A stretch of 64,000 bases of DNA from Erythroxylum novogranatense (taxonomy: Eukaryota > Streptophyta > Magnoliopsida > Malpighiales > Erythroxylaceae), in contig CM057228.1 in assembly GCA_029891385.1 (NCBI GenBank), positions 79,844,964 through 79,908,963 on the forward strand. Reading direction: 5' to 3'. The notes beneath the pieces are model-generated. The model searched no databases. It was given only the letters and a program-made list of their open reading frames with translations, and had not been told where the DNA came from. Made by a program: the position numbers and the translations under genes. Below, one piece after another: positions 11,104 through 23,499 of the stretch (its first letter is position 1; each line of letters begins with the position of its first letter).

Positions 11104-14100
11104 TGTTGGGCCCCGATTCGCAATAGGCATGTTTCAATTATTTTGAGGTTTAATTTGATGATTTTTAATGTGTTTGGAATTACATTGAGGATTAAGCAAT
11201 TTTATTACTTAAGTTATGATTATTAGATGAAAGGATTTGGTGAAATGAAATTTGTTGATGAATTATTATTTGTGGTGCATTATTTGTATTAAAAAGAATT
11301 ATATGAATTGAGGATCCTATGAAGTTAGGTTATTGATATTAAAAGAGGGATTAGATTTAATTAGAGCTTGCATGAATTTTAGAAATTAAATGAATAAGAA
11401 GGTTTGAGGATAATTGTTTTCATTGATGGAATTTAGAAGTCTAAATTGGAATTTTTGCTAAATTGTTAGAATGACAATTATAAGTTGAATTGAAAGAGGA
11501 AATTAGGAAATTGTAATGTTTTTAGGGCTTAGGTAAATCAAGTGGGCTTGTAGCTTTTGACATATCATTTACATGAAGAATAATGGAAGCATTTGGCTTT
11601 GTAGGCCATTAAAGTAGCAATTAAATGAGATAAATGAGAATGAAAGGAAAATAAAATGGAAGGAGGATTTAGCTAGGAGAAGCCCATGAAATCCCAAATT
11701 TCCGTGTTTATTCTTAAGTGTTAAATTAAAAGAGAGGAAGCCCATTAAATTGCAAGTAAATGGGCTAGGTCCATAAAGTGGCAAGTAAATTAAATGAAGA
11801 AGAAATGAAAGCATGTGGGCTAGGGCCCATTTGAGTGAGTTTGTAGGAAAATTAAAAAAGGGATGAACGAAACAAAAAAGAAAGAAGGAAGCCCAAGCCC
11901 ACAAATTGTTTTTAGTTTGAATGGAGGGAAAGTTTGAAATTGGTGAAAATAATAAGAGGGAAAGTAAGGAAGTGGGCAAAGGTCCATTAGGTCCATTAGG
12001 TTACATTTACAAGAGAAATGAAAAGAAAAAGAAATAAAACAAAAGAAAAATGCATAAGGATGATGAGGTGGACGAAAATAAGTGGGGTGTGTGATGCCTT
12101 GTCGTTTTTGGCATAGGTGAAGTAAGAAACTTAAGATAATTCTACAAACCACCAAAAACAACACGAAAGAGAGGAGAAAAAATGGGAGTTTCGACCAAAG
12201 AGGAAAAGAAGAGATGATTTCGGCTATCCAAAGGGAAAGAAGAAGAAGAGAAACGAGAAGACCTTTGGAGTTCTTAGGGATTTTCGAGAAAGCCAAAGGA
12301 AAGAGGAAGAGTTGTCTTCCATTTGAGCCAAAGGAAGTAGAAAGTCGTGGGTCACTTTTCAAGGTAAGGATTTAGAAATTTTCTTAGTTTCTTGTTGTAG
12401 TTCTTCCTCTCTTGCTTAAGCATGATGATTGGAAGTTGACTGATGAAGAAAGAAGAAGAGATTAGGAAGGTTTAAAAATCAGATTTCATGAATTAGGGTT
12501 TCGAATTTGGATTTTTTTTTTCATTTCTTGGTTAAGATGGTGAATTGAAGAGTATGGTGAAGGAAAAAGAAAAGAGGAAGAATGATAGAGACTTAATTAA
12601 AATTCCAGCATGCATATATAGCCTAGGGTTTGGGAATTTCGAATTTTTTGGGTTGGTTTTGAAGGGGGTTTTAATTGGAGTAGCTTAACAAAGGTATAAG
12701 GAAAGTTAGGGTAGTGAAAATGGAAGTTTTTCCATTCTTTCCAAAATTTCAACATGTGTAATTTATGGTTTTATTGTTTAGCATTTGCTTTTCTTGCTTG
12801 ATAATGGTGATTAGAATGAGTTGAAGTGATTAGAAGAGTTGGGTTATGAAAGAATAAGAAAAGAAGAAGAGTAAATGGAAGTTGAGAGAAAAATCTGGTT
12901 TTCGTGGGTATGAAAAATTCTGGAAGTTGTTTAAGTTTCTTGATGGGTTTTGGGTTTAAATGACTTAAGAAAGGTCTAAGTAAAGTTAGGTAAAGTTCGA
13001 TGACTGTTTAAGCCAAGTTTGCCATTCCTAGAAAAATTTCAGCATGAGTATTGATTGGTAATTAATGATTATTGTTAGGTTTATTCTTTCTTATTTGTTA
13101 ATGATGGTTTGAGTGAAGGATTAGTGAATGAAAGAAGAAGAATTAGGAAAGTGGAAAGAAAAATCAGCATGTGTATTAGTTGTTAATTCATGGTTTTGAT
13201 TGTTAGGTTTTATCTTTTCTTGCTTGATTTGAAGAATGAGTAGAAGAAAAGAATGAGTATGAAGGTGGGATTTGAGTTTCGGAAAATCAGAATTGTTGTG
13301 AAGGGGTTCTAAACTTAGAGATTTTCAAATCTTGATGGTTATTTAAATACGTGTTGATGCTATTGGTTTAAGTAAAGTATGGGTAAGATGGGTTAGGAAG
13401 AGGTTTATAAAAGGGTAGCTATATATGTTCTGTTTTGGTTCTTGTTTAATGCTAGATGTTACATCATGATTGGTTTTGAGTTATTGATTGGGTTATTGAG
13501 TGAATGAATGTAGGGTAAGTGAAGTATTAAGATGGAATGTGGAGATAGTTGTAAATGGATGTTCTTGATCATGTTCATTTGAGTGTTTAGTGTAATTAAA
13601 AGGATATGATTTATGTTGTATGATCATATAGGGACTCAGAATTGGGTATGAGATGTTGAAGTGTGAATAGAAATGGTTCACATCACCTTGGAATGAATGA
13701 CTTGTATATTTGAAGTGCTTAGTATGGAGAATTAGATGGAAATGGAGGTTTGGGAAAATTTCCAGCATTGTTCCCATTTGTTAGATTATGGTTTTTGTGA
13801 GATTATATGAAAGAATTTGCATGTTTTCTTTTCTTTACAAAATTTCAGCAATGATATATCCCTTGGAAATGAGGGTTTTTGTGATTAATGGGTTTTTTTG
13901 AAAATGAATTGAGATATTGAGATCTATCTTAGAGTTAAAGGAAGGAACATGGGTTGTGAAAGTCAAAAAAAAATAAATCAGATTTGTTGAGTAGCTTTTA
14001 GACATGAGATTGTTAAATATAATTGATTCATTTGAGATAGGTTTTAGATGTTATAGTTGAGTTAAAATATAAATGAGATTTTGAAAGTTGAAAGTCAAGT

Positions 14101-16025
14101 TTCAACGTTCTTTTAAAATTCCAGCCTTGAGAATTATTGTTAATTAGCATTGTTATGCTTAATTAAGGCTCGTGGAGATTAAAGAAGGACAATGTGGTAA
14201 ATCCTAAAGCTTAAGGAAAATTCAGGTGGGTAAGATATTTATACTTCGAATTATAAGCTAAGTATTATTTTACGAGTTTCAAAATGTTTTGATAAATGAA
14301 GAAATTTTCTGAAATTCATGATACTTGAAGGATTTGTCAATTATGGAGATTGTGCATTTATCATTTATGAATGATTTTGATAAAATTATCAAAAAGTATT
14401 GCATACTTTATTGATGACTGGTAATGATATTTGATTTGCTATGTGAATTATGTGAAATTGTGAATGAGAATGTGCCAATATGAAAATCAAATTTTCGAAA
14501 TGTGCCTTCGGGCAATTTGAATTTCCGTTTTGCTTAAGTGCTATGTGGGTTTGGTCAGGTCCGTTGTGAGTCAGTGCACTGGTCTCTACATGTTTATAGC
14601 CTTCGCCCGGCTGCCCGCTAGTGGCATAGGAGTTCCGATCTCGGACTCCCCTCTGTTCACGGCTGCACAGAACCGCTATGCGGGAATGTGCAGTACGTCC
14701 TGTTTGGACCAAACCAAACCATTTGATGTGTTATGTGGTTTGTGTTGGATGCCGCGGTATCACCCGCAAACACACGCCGCAGTATAACCTGCAAACACCT
14801 ACGGGTGGGGTGTGGGGTCCAACACTAACCTACTTGACGTATTATGTGATTTTGAGTTGATTATGTGATTTTAATTTGATTATGATGTGATGCATTCATG
14901 TTTAAAGCTGGGCATGATTTGAAAAAGGTTTGAGATTTTGAGAAATGAGAAAATAAATATTTATGAATATTTTGAAATAAATGAAGATTTGGAAGTTTTA
15001 GAAAATGTTCCTGAAAGTTTATGACTGGTTTGAAAGGTTTTCAATTCCCGAATGGGAAATGTTTGAAAGTTAAAAAGACAAAATTTCACTTATTGTTTAC
15101 TGTATAAATGTGCTACCCACGGAGCCGTCGAGCTCACCCCCTTTTCCCCTCCATAGGTCTTGCACGAGAAACTGAGTCCCACATCGGAAGTGAAGCAACT
15201 CCGATGCAATTGATTTTAAATGTTATGTTTGAGAATGTAATCGGGCTAAATGCCCTTTGACTCTTTGTATTGCTTTGGTTTTATGTCATTAGTAAGGCTT
15301 AGAAGTTTCAATTGTATAGTGTATGTATTTCCTAAGTATGTATGGATGTAATAGTTTTGACTTTGGAATGCATTTTGTATATGTATTCTAAGAAAGATTG
15401 TATGGATGCATGCATGGGAATGATAAAAATAAGGATGAGATGAAATAGTTTTAAGAATTCAAATGATAGATAATTAAGATTGCGATGTGGCCCTTGAGTT
15501 GGGGATGGGCTGTGCTATTGAGTTGGAAGATAGAAGTGTTTTTATGAAGGGTTGTAGACTGGGAATGAAATGGAAAATTTGGCTAGATCCAATTTTAGGG
15601 GAGGTGCTGTCCAAATTTTCCTAAATTTGGGCAGAAACTCCATTTGGCGTTTAGACCCTTTTAATGAGGGAATTAGCTTTGGAGGTATTTCTTAAGATGT
15701 GTAGAACTTGTTAAGATTTTTTCCAACGAGGTATGGTGCGTCCAAATCGGAGTTAGGAATAAAAAAATTATGAGGGTCGGAAATTGATATTTTACTATTC
15801 ATTTGGTCAAAAGTACTATTCCTTTGGTCATTTTGCAATTTCGCTTATAACTTTTGCAATTGACCTCCGATTTACCCGAAATTCAAATGTGATTGAGTTT
15901 GAATAAAGAGAATAGAAGATTATGAGGAGAAAAAAAAATTGACACCGGTTTTGGAATGTCTAAGGTTTCTAACGTTTATGAGGAAATCTGTATGAGTAGT
16001 TGAATTTTGGAAACGGGATCCAACA
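11104..16025 (+). mobile_element. 4.9-kb solo LTR of a gypsy element
   Basis: Runs from TGTTGGGCCCCG (11104) to GGGATCCAACA (16025), flanked by TSD TATAG at 11099-11103 and 16026-16030. No coding domain, primer site or PPT is present. The block GTGCTACCCACGG then GCTCACCCCC (about 15110-15140) recurs, reversed, in the E1 LTR (about 47730) and E4 LTR (about 55730); the ACTAGCGGGCA-type motif at about 14615 is shared with 48015 and 56030. It is therefore a related long-LTR gypsy subfamily in plus orientation. An internal GGGGTCCAACA at 14814-14824 resembles an LTR terminus, so an internal rearrangement is possible, but the TSD supports the outer ends. Confidence 0.85.
14520..14840 (+). other. 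GC-rich conserved core of the solo LTR
   Basis: A 300-bp GC-rich patch in an AT-rich LTR, containing CGCCCGGCTGCCCGCTAGTG and repeated CCGC/ACCCGCAAACAC motifs. Related patches in the E1 LTR (about 47990-48060) and E4 LTR (about 56015-56090) keep the CTAGCGGGCAG core. It is probably LTR regulatory or transcribed-leader sequence. Short ORFs across it are not supported. Confidence 0.5.
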
Positions 16026-16600
16026 TATAGACTTCACAAAGCCTTATACGGCCTGAAGCAAGCTCCCAGAGCTTGGTATGATCGTCTGAGTACTTTCTTA
16101 ATAGAAAATGGTTTCAGCAGAGGTCAAGTTGATAAGACGCTCTTCAGAAAAAGTTCTCGTAATGATTTTATCTTAAGATGATTTACGTTGATGATATCAT
16201 ATTTGGTGCTACTTCAAAAGGGTTATGCTTGAAGTTTGAGAGTCTAATAAAAGAGAATTTGAAATGAGTATGATGGGTGAATTAAATTTCTTTCTTGGGT
16301 TGCAAATTAAGGCACTAAAGAGAAGATCTTCATTCATCAATGTAAGTATGTGAAAGAGTCATTGAATAAGTTTGAAATGAATAATGTGAAGCCAATGGCA
16401 ACTCCGATGCATCCTTCAAACCTTTTGTCGAAAGACGAACTTGGTAAGAAGGTGGATCAAACCCTATATAGAGGGATGATCGGTTCTTTATTGTATCTTA
16501 TAGCAAGTAGACCTGATATTTTGTTCAAAGTGTATGCTTGTGTGCAAGATTTCAAGCCGATCCTAGAGAGTCTCATTTTACTTCTGTTAAAAGAATTTTG
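16026..16600 (+). pseudogene. Sirevirus RT, second part (YVDD)
   Basis: Resumes at the duplicated target with the RT block [18 protein letters not shown], then the catalytic YVDD at 16184-16195. A one-base shift just before it separates the two frames. Downstream, LNFFLGLQI and the segment at 16350-16600 (MATPMHPSNLLSKDE, YRGMIGSLLYLIASRPDI) are the usual copia RT thumb/connection. At least three frame breaks are visible. Confidence 0.88.
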
Positions 16601-17132
16601 AGATATCTCGCAGGTACTACTGATCTTTGCTTAATGTTTGAGAAAGGTAAAGATTTCAGGTTAATCGGATACTGTGATGCGGACTATGCCGAGATAGAAT
16701 TGAAAGAAAGAGCACAAGTGGAGGATGTCACTTTCTTGGAAATCTAGTCTCTGGTCAAGCAAGAGACAAAGCTCAATTGCTCTATCAACCGCCAAGCGAG
16801 AATACATGTCTGCGGAAGTTCTTTGTTCACGACATTGTGGATCAAGTATCGACTTGAAGACTATTCAGTTAAGGAGGAGGAGATTCCAATTTATTGCAAC
16901 AACACCAAGGTCTGATAAATCATCAAAGAATCCAATTCAAAGATTCCGAGTAAAGCATATAAGTCGACATCATTTCACGAGAGACTACGTTCAGAGAAAG
17001 GTGGTGCTTCTAAAGTTCGTTGAAACAGAGCTTCAATGGGCGGACATCTTCACTAAACCACTGAGCGAAGAACGTTTTCAGAAGATAAGACGCAATCTCA
17101 ATATGGTGATGCTAAATGAGCAGTTAGGATAA
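16538..17132 (+). pseudogene. Sirevirus RNase H and pol C-terminus
   Basis: Two overlapping frames together cover the copia RNase H. Positions 16538-16747 give HFTSVKRILRYLAGTTDL and RLIGYCDADYAE (first Asp). Positions 16725-17132 give SIALSTAKREYMSAE and the C-terminal block VETELQWADIFTKPLSEERF. Frameshifts lie near 16560, 16700 and 16740. RNase H removes the RNA template during cDNA synthesis. The TAA at 17130 is the natural pol stop, since the next native sequence is a spacer before the third ORF. Confidence 0.88.
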
Positions 17133-17159
17133 CGTGAGAAACTAACGGCGTTATATACA

Positions 17160-17164
17160 GTGAG
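17160..17164. repeat. TSD GTGAG, left copy
   Basis: Matches GTGAG at 23213-23217 on the other side of the Athila-related non-autonomous element. Confidence 0.8.
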
Positions 17165-19204
17165 TGATCGGCGGCTCGTCGTTCGATCCTAGAATCGATC
17201 CTTGGAAACCGGTCAAATAAAATAATTTATACCAAGGATTGCAGCATAGGATGCAACCTCGGGTCGTCTCTCAAAGGAACCTAATGAAATGGACCTAAGC
17301 TAGCCTATATGTCATTCAATGCAAGTGAAATTAGCAAGGAAAAAAGGGGGTTTTGATTTTAAAAACATTAATAAACTAAAATGTATGCAAAAAGTATTTT
17401 TGGGTTTTTGAAAATAGAAAATAAAAAGAGTAAAACAAAAGATAGAATCCTCTTGAAAATGAATTTTGGCTATCACAGTTCAAAACTAAGTGTGAATAGT
17501 AAACCTTAAAGGGCTATCTCTAAGTTCGTGGTTTCGATTAATGGAATCTCGTCACTCGCGACTCCATCTCTCTAGACCCCATTGAGTGCTCTTGAGCCTC
17601 GAACATTAGAGGACTCTTTAAGTCCGAGATCTTGATCAATGAACTCCATTGCTCGAGATCCCGTTAAGTGCATCTTAGTCGGACAGATTAGAAATCACTA
17701 AGTTTGAATGGAAAACCTTAAAGGACTCACTTTAAGTCCAGGTCTTGATTAATGGACTCTGTCACTCTCGACTCCATTAATCAAAAACACCTAAAACCTT
17801 AAAGGAACTCTGAAGTCCAAGGTTTTAATCAATGAACTCCATTGCTTAAAACCTTGTTAAAACATCTTAGTGTGGGCGTGGACTAGAAATCCTAAGTTTT
17901 CAAAGCTCAACCTTAACAACTCGTTAAGTCCAATGAATTAATTAATCAACTCGATTAATTAAAACTTGTTAAAAACCTTAGTGTATGCAATGGACATGTT
18001 AATGCAAGTGGTCAAATGCAATCTAGCATCAACTCAATATCTAACACAACTAGGCAGATAAAAGAGAATTAACAAAATCACAAGTGAACATATATGAGAC
18101 TTCATATATTTAAGCACGAAGTTCTACATAAACAAATCCATAACATATTACACTGTTCACCGCTTAATTAAACTATAATCAAGCAAAATCTAACTACAAA
18201 GCAATAAACCCCAACTCATACTGCTCACAACAATGTAGTTAAAAACGTGACAATGTAAACTAGTAATCCAAACAACACAACAAACGTCCAAACATTTAAT
18301 TGAGCTTTAATCAATAGTATCACTACAATCTATAAACCCTCGACCAAGGCATATTCATAAATCATAGCAAACTATAGATTAAGCTACTCCCTTTAGTGCT
18401 CGGTGAACTCCAACCATCACTGCATCGTCAAGAGGAGAAGAATGCCTAACCACACATCACAACTGGGAACACCACAACTCGCGACGAACCATAGCTGCTC
18501 ACGGCGGAAGACACCTGCGAAAACAACCAAAAGAAAACAACTAAAAATGACTTCCCAGGGAACCCCGAAGGGAACCCTGGGCGGCGACGACCACCGCTCC
18601 TCTCTTTTCTCTCTACGCTCGTCCCTCTCTCCTCTCTTCTCTCGTCGGCCTCTCTCTGTGTTTTTCTCTGTGCGAAGTCGAAGCCCCTGTCGATAACCTA
18701 ATTCCGCAATATTTAAAGGATGGGTCGTGGGCGTCGCATGAAGAGACAAAATTTCTATTTTGGGTCGGGTTACCCGACATTCGCCATGCGAATAATAGTC
18801 AGAGTTCGTTCGGCGAATGAATTTGGTCACTCGTCATGCTAATAAATTAAATGCCATTAATTATTGCGGCGAATGGAGGATCTGGTTCAGCCCATTGTCT
18901 AGAATTGTTCGTCATGACGGCGTTCTTCCGATCTTGAGTGATTCGCCGCGTCATCATTGACTTTCTCATCCTTTTGACCCCTTTTTAGAGAGCAATATAA
19001 AATAACAATTTGCAGTATCAATTGTCCTTAGAAAAATTATAATGCAATCAATGTCAATTTGCACAATTTTACTAACAAATTGCATAAAGCATAAGCTCAC
19101 CGCAAGGGACTAATTTAAGCACAAAATCATGAATCAAGAGTCAAAAAGTACATTAAAAGCTATAAAAGTGTAGCCAATTTATATGATAAACTTGAGTTCA
19201 ATCA
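17165..19204 (-). repeat. LARD-like element, 3' LTR
   Basis: Starts TGATCGGC and ends TTCAATCA (plus strand). Nearly colinear with 21183-23212; differences are mostly single-base indels at CG sites and homopolymers. It contains degenerate CGTCGCGACG-type motifs at about 18770-18960, as in the Athila LTR. Short ORFs at 18403-18830 come from a pyrimidine-rich LTR stretch and are not genes. Confidence 0.9.
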
Positions 19205-19218
19205 ATTCCCCCACACTT
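19205..19218 (-). other. PPT of the LARD-like element
   Basis: On the minus strand AAGTGTGGGGGAAT directly precedes the LTR start TGATTGAAC. It is the same PPT as in the Athila-like element at about 41404-41417. Confidence 0.8.
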
Positions 19219-21171
19219 AGACCTTTGTACTCCTGGACAAAGTTTACCAGAGTCAAAAAGAATACAAGAGGAAAAGAAAATAGCACCCATAGTCAAAACA
19301 ATAAAATGAACTTGACTCGAGTTACTTTCTCAGAATTCAACCACAGCAAATAAGAAGAAAGCTAACAGAATAAACACTAAAAGAATTCAAGCACAAGAGA
19401 TTGAACAAAAGAGAAACTCTCAAGATATAGTGTTTACGCCACCACTTGTGTCAGGGTATTTTCTCATCAATCTACTTAAGTCACCTCCTACCATAGGCTT
19501 GTGTCAATTCTATTTTTCCACCACAAAAACTATCATTTTGAAGATCAAGAGGACTTTGAGGGTTGTAATGTATGGAAGGCTAAATGAATGGATGAAGTAT
19601 AAGAAAGAAAATATGAGCATATGCACTAAATGTGAACTGATGTCATCAGTAGAATTCAAACTAACAATTGCATACTGAATAATTTTTATTTATTTATTTA
19701 TTTTTTTCATCTCATTTTGAGATGCAAATCCCTTTTTGGGATACAACACATTATTATCCCTTTTCGGGATACACAAGACTAACATTTTTTCATTTTTCAA
19801 CACTTTTTTTTTTCGAGAACTAATAACAAAACATAGACTATCGCTAATAACTAAACACGTATCATCAAATCATCTAAGAATATAAATGCAAATGCTCATA
19901 ACAGTAAAGCTCAAAGGGGCTAGCAATGGATGAATGTGTAAGGGACAGTGTTTAGGCAAATGGGTTTAAGAAGGAACGCCTCTATCATATCAGCAAAAAT
20001 TCAGTTCATTAAGCTTCAAGTAAGAATTAAAACAAGTTCTGGAGAAGAATGAAATAAGAAGATGCACACAAAGATAGAAGAAAATGTTTGGCTCAAATAT
20101 CCTTCTACAAGGGTATGATTCTCTATGAACAATCTCAAGTCTTAAAAACTTAAAATGCCACTTTATTAGCATGCTTCCATCCACTTTGTATTGAAAACAT
20201 TGAAAGTAAGGTTTTGTCAAGTCAAATTATCATGAAAAGGATGGAAGATGTTTTCAATAACTCAAGCATCGTTTTGAAACCAGTAAAGACTTTGAAAACA
20301 AAAGCCACAAAAGTCCAGTGCAAAACAAATTTGAATTGAGTGAAAAAAAATTAAGCACGTAATCATTCATGCATGTATGGACGTCGCGACATAACATGGA
20401 ACACGCCACGACGATATCTGAAATCTGAAGAACGCGTCGCGGACGTGTGATCACTCGTCATGCGAAGAAATGCGTAATGACAAAGAATGTAAACTAACCC
20501 AAGTTAGCGATAGAACGCACAAATCAGCCAACAATTCATATGTCCTCAATGAAACACAATAGCAATAGTCATGCAATGTCAAAAAATAATAGGAAATAAC
20601 TCCCCACACTTAATCAACACATTGTCCTCAATGTTAAGCAAGAAGAAATAGAGCACAAGGGCAATTCAACACAATGTAAGGAAGGCAGGAGGCGTAACTC
20701 AAAGGGACTTTATTGAATTGAAAATATACTAATTAAACTAAAAGCTAAGCTATTGTCTCATCGAGGTTGCTCCTCCCGACACTTACTTAACAAACTAATG
20801 CACCAATATAAGTCACAAGCAATCATAAGGCATAAGTGAGTAAACAAGTGAAGGAAAGAAATAACACAGGAGTTATGGAGGTCTTGGATTTGCCGGTTAA
20901 CCTTCGACAATGGTCATGGTGTGGCGAAATAACTTCATCCAGTCCCACGCCCATGTCGGCCTCCACTAAGCCGATTCACCAAATGTTGGTCATAGAAAAT
21001 AAGAGTTAGCCTCGGTGAACTTCCATAAAAGGTGTAATCTGCAAAATACTAACTAACGATGCAAATGCAACTAAACTATTTAGAATGCAACCTAAAAGAA
21101 AAGACACCTAACTTCACGTAGCAACAAATGACAAAAGCAAACTTAAAGAACCACTTCGTTCCCTAAGAATC
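19219..21171 (-). other. Non-coding interior of the LARD-like element
   Basis: No open frame with retroelement similarity. The part from 19470 to about 20350 aligns, reversed, with the Athila 3' non-coding region. A second PPT-like CCCCACACTTAA lies at about 20602-20613. At 20385-20470 there are GTCGCGAC/GTCGCGGAC motifs. The remainder (20640-21170) shows nothing I recognise. Confidence 0.7.
19709..19770 (-). ncRNA. Triple-hairpin element (LARD copy)
   Basis: Three short stem-loops in a row: ATCTC/GAGAT at 19709-19723, ATCCC/GGGAT at 19728-19742 and ATCCC/GGGAT at 19756-19770. All have five-base loops. Stems and spacers match 31258-31319 in the Athila-like element; the clearest change is in a loop. 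Presumably a structured RNA motif of the genomic transcript; its function is unknown. Confidence 0.6.
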
Positions 21172-21179
21172 TGGCGCCA
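21172..21179 (-). other. Primer-binding site of the LARD-like element
   Basis: TGGCGCCA sits next to the 5' LTR end (minus orientation) and continues AGATTC instead of the GTTGCCGGGG seen in the Athila-like element. Only the tRNA-Asp-type core is retained. Confidence 0.6.
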
Positions 21180-21182
21180 ATT

Positions 21183-23212
21183 TTATCGGCCGCTCGTCGT
21201 TCGATCCTAGAATCGATCCTTGAAACCGTCAAATAAAATAATTTATACCAAGGATTGCAGCATAGGATGCAACCTCGGTCGCTCTCTCAAAGGAACCTAA
21301 TGAAATGGACCTAAGCTAGCCTATATGTCATTCAATGCAAGTGAAATTAGCAAGGAAAAAGGGGTTTTGATTTTAAAACATTAATAAACTAAAATGTATG
21401 CAAAAAGTATTTTTGGGTTTTTGAAAATAGAAAATAAAAAGAGTAAAACAAAAGATAGAATCCTCTTGAAAATGAATTTTGGCTATCACAGTTCAAAACT
21501 AAGTGTGAATAGTAAACCTTAAAGGGCTATCTCTAAGTTCAGGGTTTCGATTAATGGAATCTCGTCACTCATGACTCCATCTCTCTAGACCCCATTGAGT
21601 GCTCTTGAGCCTCGTAACATTAGAGGACTCTTTAAGTCCGAGATCTTGATCAATGAACTCCATTGCTCGAGATCCCGTTAAGTGCATCTTAGTCGGACAG
21701 ATTAGAAATCACTAAGTTTGAATGGAAAACCTTAAAGGACTCACTTTAAGTCCAGGTCTTGATTAATGGACTCGTCACTCTCGACTCCATTAATCAAAAA
21801 CACCTAAAACCTTAAAGGAACCTGAAAGTCCAAGGTTTTAATCAATGAACTCCATTGCTTAAAACCTTGTTAAAAACATCTTAGTGTGGGCGTGGACTAG
21901 AAATCACTAAGTTTTCGAAAGCTCAACCTTAACAACTCGTTAAGTCCAATGAATTAATTAATCAACTCGATTAATTAAAACTTGTTAAAAACCTTAGTGT
22001 ATGCAATGGACATGTTAATGCAAGTGGTCAAATGCAATCTAGCATCAACTCAATATCTAACACAACTAGGCAGATAAAAGAGAATTAACAAAATCACAAG
22101 TGAACATATATGAGACTTCATATATTTAAGCACGAAGTTCTACATAAACAAATCCATAACATATTACACTGTTCACCGCTTAATTAAACTATAATCAAGC
22201 AAAATCTAACTACAAAGCAATAAACCCCAACTCGACTGTTCACAACAATGTAGTTAAAAACGTGACAATGTAAACTAGTAATCCAAACAACACAACAAAC
22301 GTCCAAACATTTAATTGAGCTTTAATCAATAGTATCACTACAATCTATAAACCCTCGACCAAGGCATATTCATAAATCATAGCAAACTATAGATTGCTTA
22401 CTCCCTTTAGTGCTCGGTGAACTCCAACCATCATCGCATCGTCAAGAGGAGAAGAATGCCTAACCACACATCACAATCGGGAACACCGCAACTCATGGCG
22501 AACCATAGCTGCTCACGGCGGAAGACACCGCGAAAACAACCAAAAGAAAACAACTAAAATGACTTCCTGGAACCCCGGTGGAACCTCAGGCGGTGACGAC
22601 CACCGCTCCTCTCTTTTCTCTCTACGCCGTCCTCTCTCCTCTTCTTCTCTAAATGCGCCTCTCTCTCAGTTTTTTTTCGTGCGAAGTCGAAGCCCCTCCG
22701 ATAACCTAATTCGCAATATTTAAAGGATGGGTCGTGGGCCGGGTCGCATAGTGAGACAAAATTTCTATTTTTGGGTCGGGTTACCCGACATTCGCTGCGA
22801 CGAATAGCTGTAGTTCATTGCGGCGAATGAATTTGGTCACTCATCGCGCGAATAAATTAAATACCATTAATTATTGCGGCGAATGGAGGGTCCGGTTCGC
22901 CCAAATTGTTTAGAATTGCTCGTCATGACGAAGCGTTCTTCTGAATGCGGAGTGATTCGCCATGCATCATTGACTTTCTCATCCTTTTGACCCCTTTTAG
23001 AGAGCAATATAAAATAACAATTTGCAGATCAATTGTCCTTAGAAAATTATAATGCAATCAATGTCAATTTGCACAATTTTACTAACAAATTGCATAAAGC
23101 ATAAGCTCACCGCAAGGACTAATTTAAGCACAAAATCATGAATCAAGAGTCAAAAGTACATTAAAAGCCATAAAAGTGTAGCCAATTTATATGATAAACT
23201 TGAGTTCAATCG
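21183..23212 (-). repeat. LARD-like element, 5' LTR
   Basis: Colinear with 17165-19204. Its left terminus has changed (TTATCGGC for TGATCGGC) and its right end reads CAATCG for CAATCA. The TSD GTGAG follows at 23213. Confidence 0.9.
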
Positions 23213-23440
23213 GTGAGTTACAAATTGGTAACTTCTCTCACAAGGAAGATTTTGAGGAAATATCGATAAACTCGAGGTTCTTAATGATTCGAGAACCCAT
23301 CGATCTATAACCCTATAAGTAGACCGAGATGAGTTTATAGCATCTTTTCATCATCTCCCGATTTGTTCATTTCTACTTTACCAATTGTCTCAAAATCTTC
23401 TCACTCAAAAGTTTTTCAAGATAATCTTTCACTCTATACA
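23213..23440 (+). other. Sirevirus spacer between pol and the env-like ORF
   Basis: Sequence native to the Sirevirus; the native gap between the pol stop (17132) and the next ATG is about 250 bp once the insertion is removed. It is T-rich and pyrimidine-rich towards its end. No ORF. How the downstream ORF is expressed cannot be read from it. Confidence 0.6.
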
Positions 23441-23499
23441 ATGGAAGCAGCCATGGTTTATGGAAGACTTGTGGATTTTGAGTCACTGAGGAGAGACGG
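23441..23499 (+). pseudogene. Sirevirus env-like ORF, N-terminal fragment
   Basis: Starts at ATG 23441 (MEAAMVYGRLVDFESLRRD) and is broken after the GACGG target by the Athila-like insertion. The frame continues at 42907, so the two pieces were one ORF. The start is chosen as the first ATG after the spacer. Confidence 0.7.

Larger units (their letters stand above)
17165..23212 (-). mobile_element. Non-autonomous Athila-related LTR element (LARD-like)
   Basis: Two direct repeats of about 2.04 kb (17165-19204 and 21183-23212) flank a 2.0-kb non-coding interior. TSD GTGAG bounds it. A tract reading AAGTGTGGGGGAAT on the minus strand at 19205-19218 and a TGGCGCCA primer-type motif at 21172-21179 set the minus orientation. 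The interior is the reverse complement of the 3' non-coding region of the Athila-like element (30600-31480 and 41068-41417), including three conserved hairpins. The LTR termini TGATTGA...GATCA match that family. There is no gag or pol, so it must have moved with proteins supplied in trans. Confidence 0.85.

Noticed and set aside
11569..12362. Minus-strand ORFs of 136 and 180 residues in the solo LTR
   Set aside because: Phe/Leu/Ser-rich products of the complement of a purine-rich LTR tract; no domain and overlapping frames.
14814..14824. LTR terminus GGGGTCCAACA as the true right end of the solo LTR
   Set aside because: The flanking duplication TATAG and the RT reading frame resume only at 16026.
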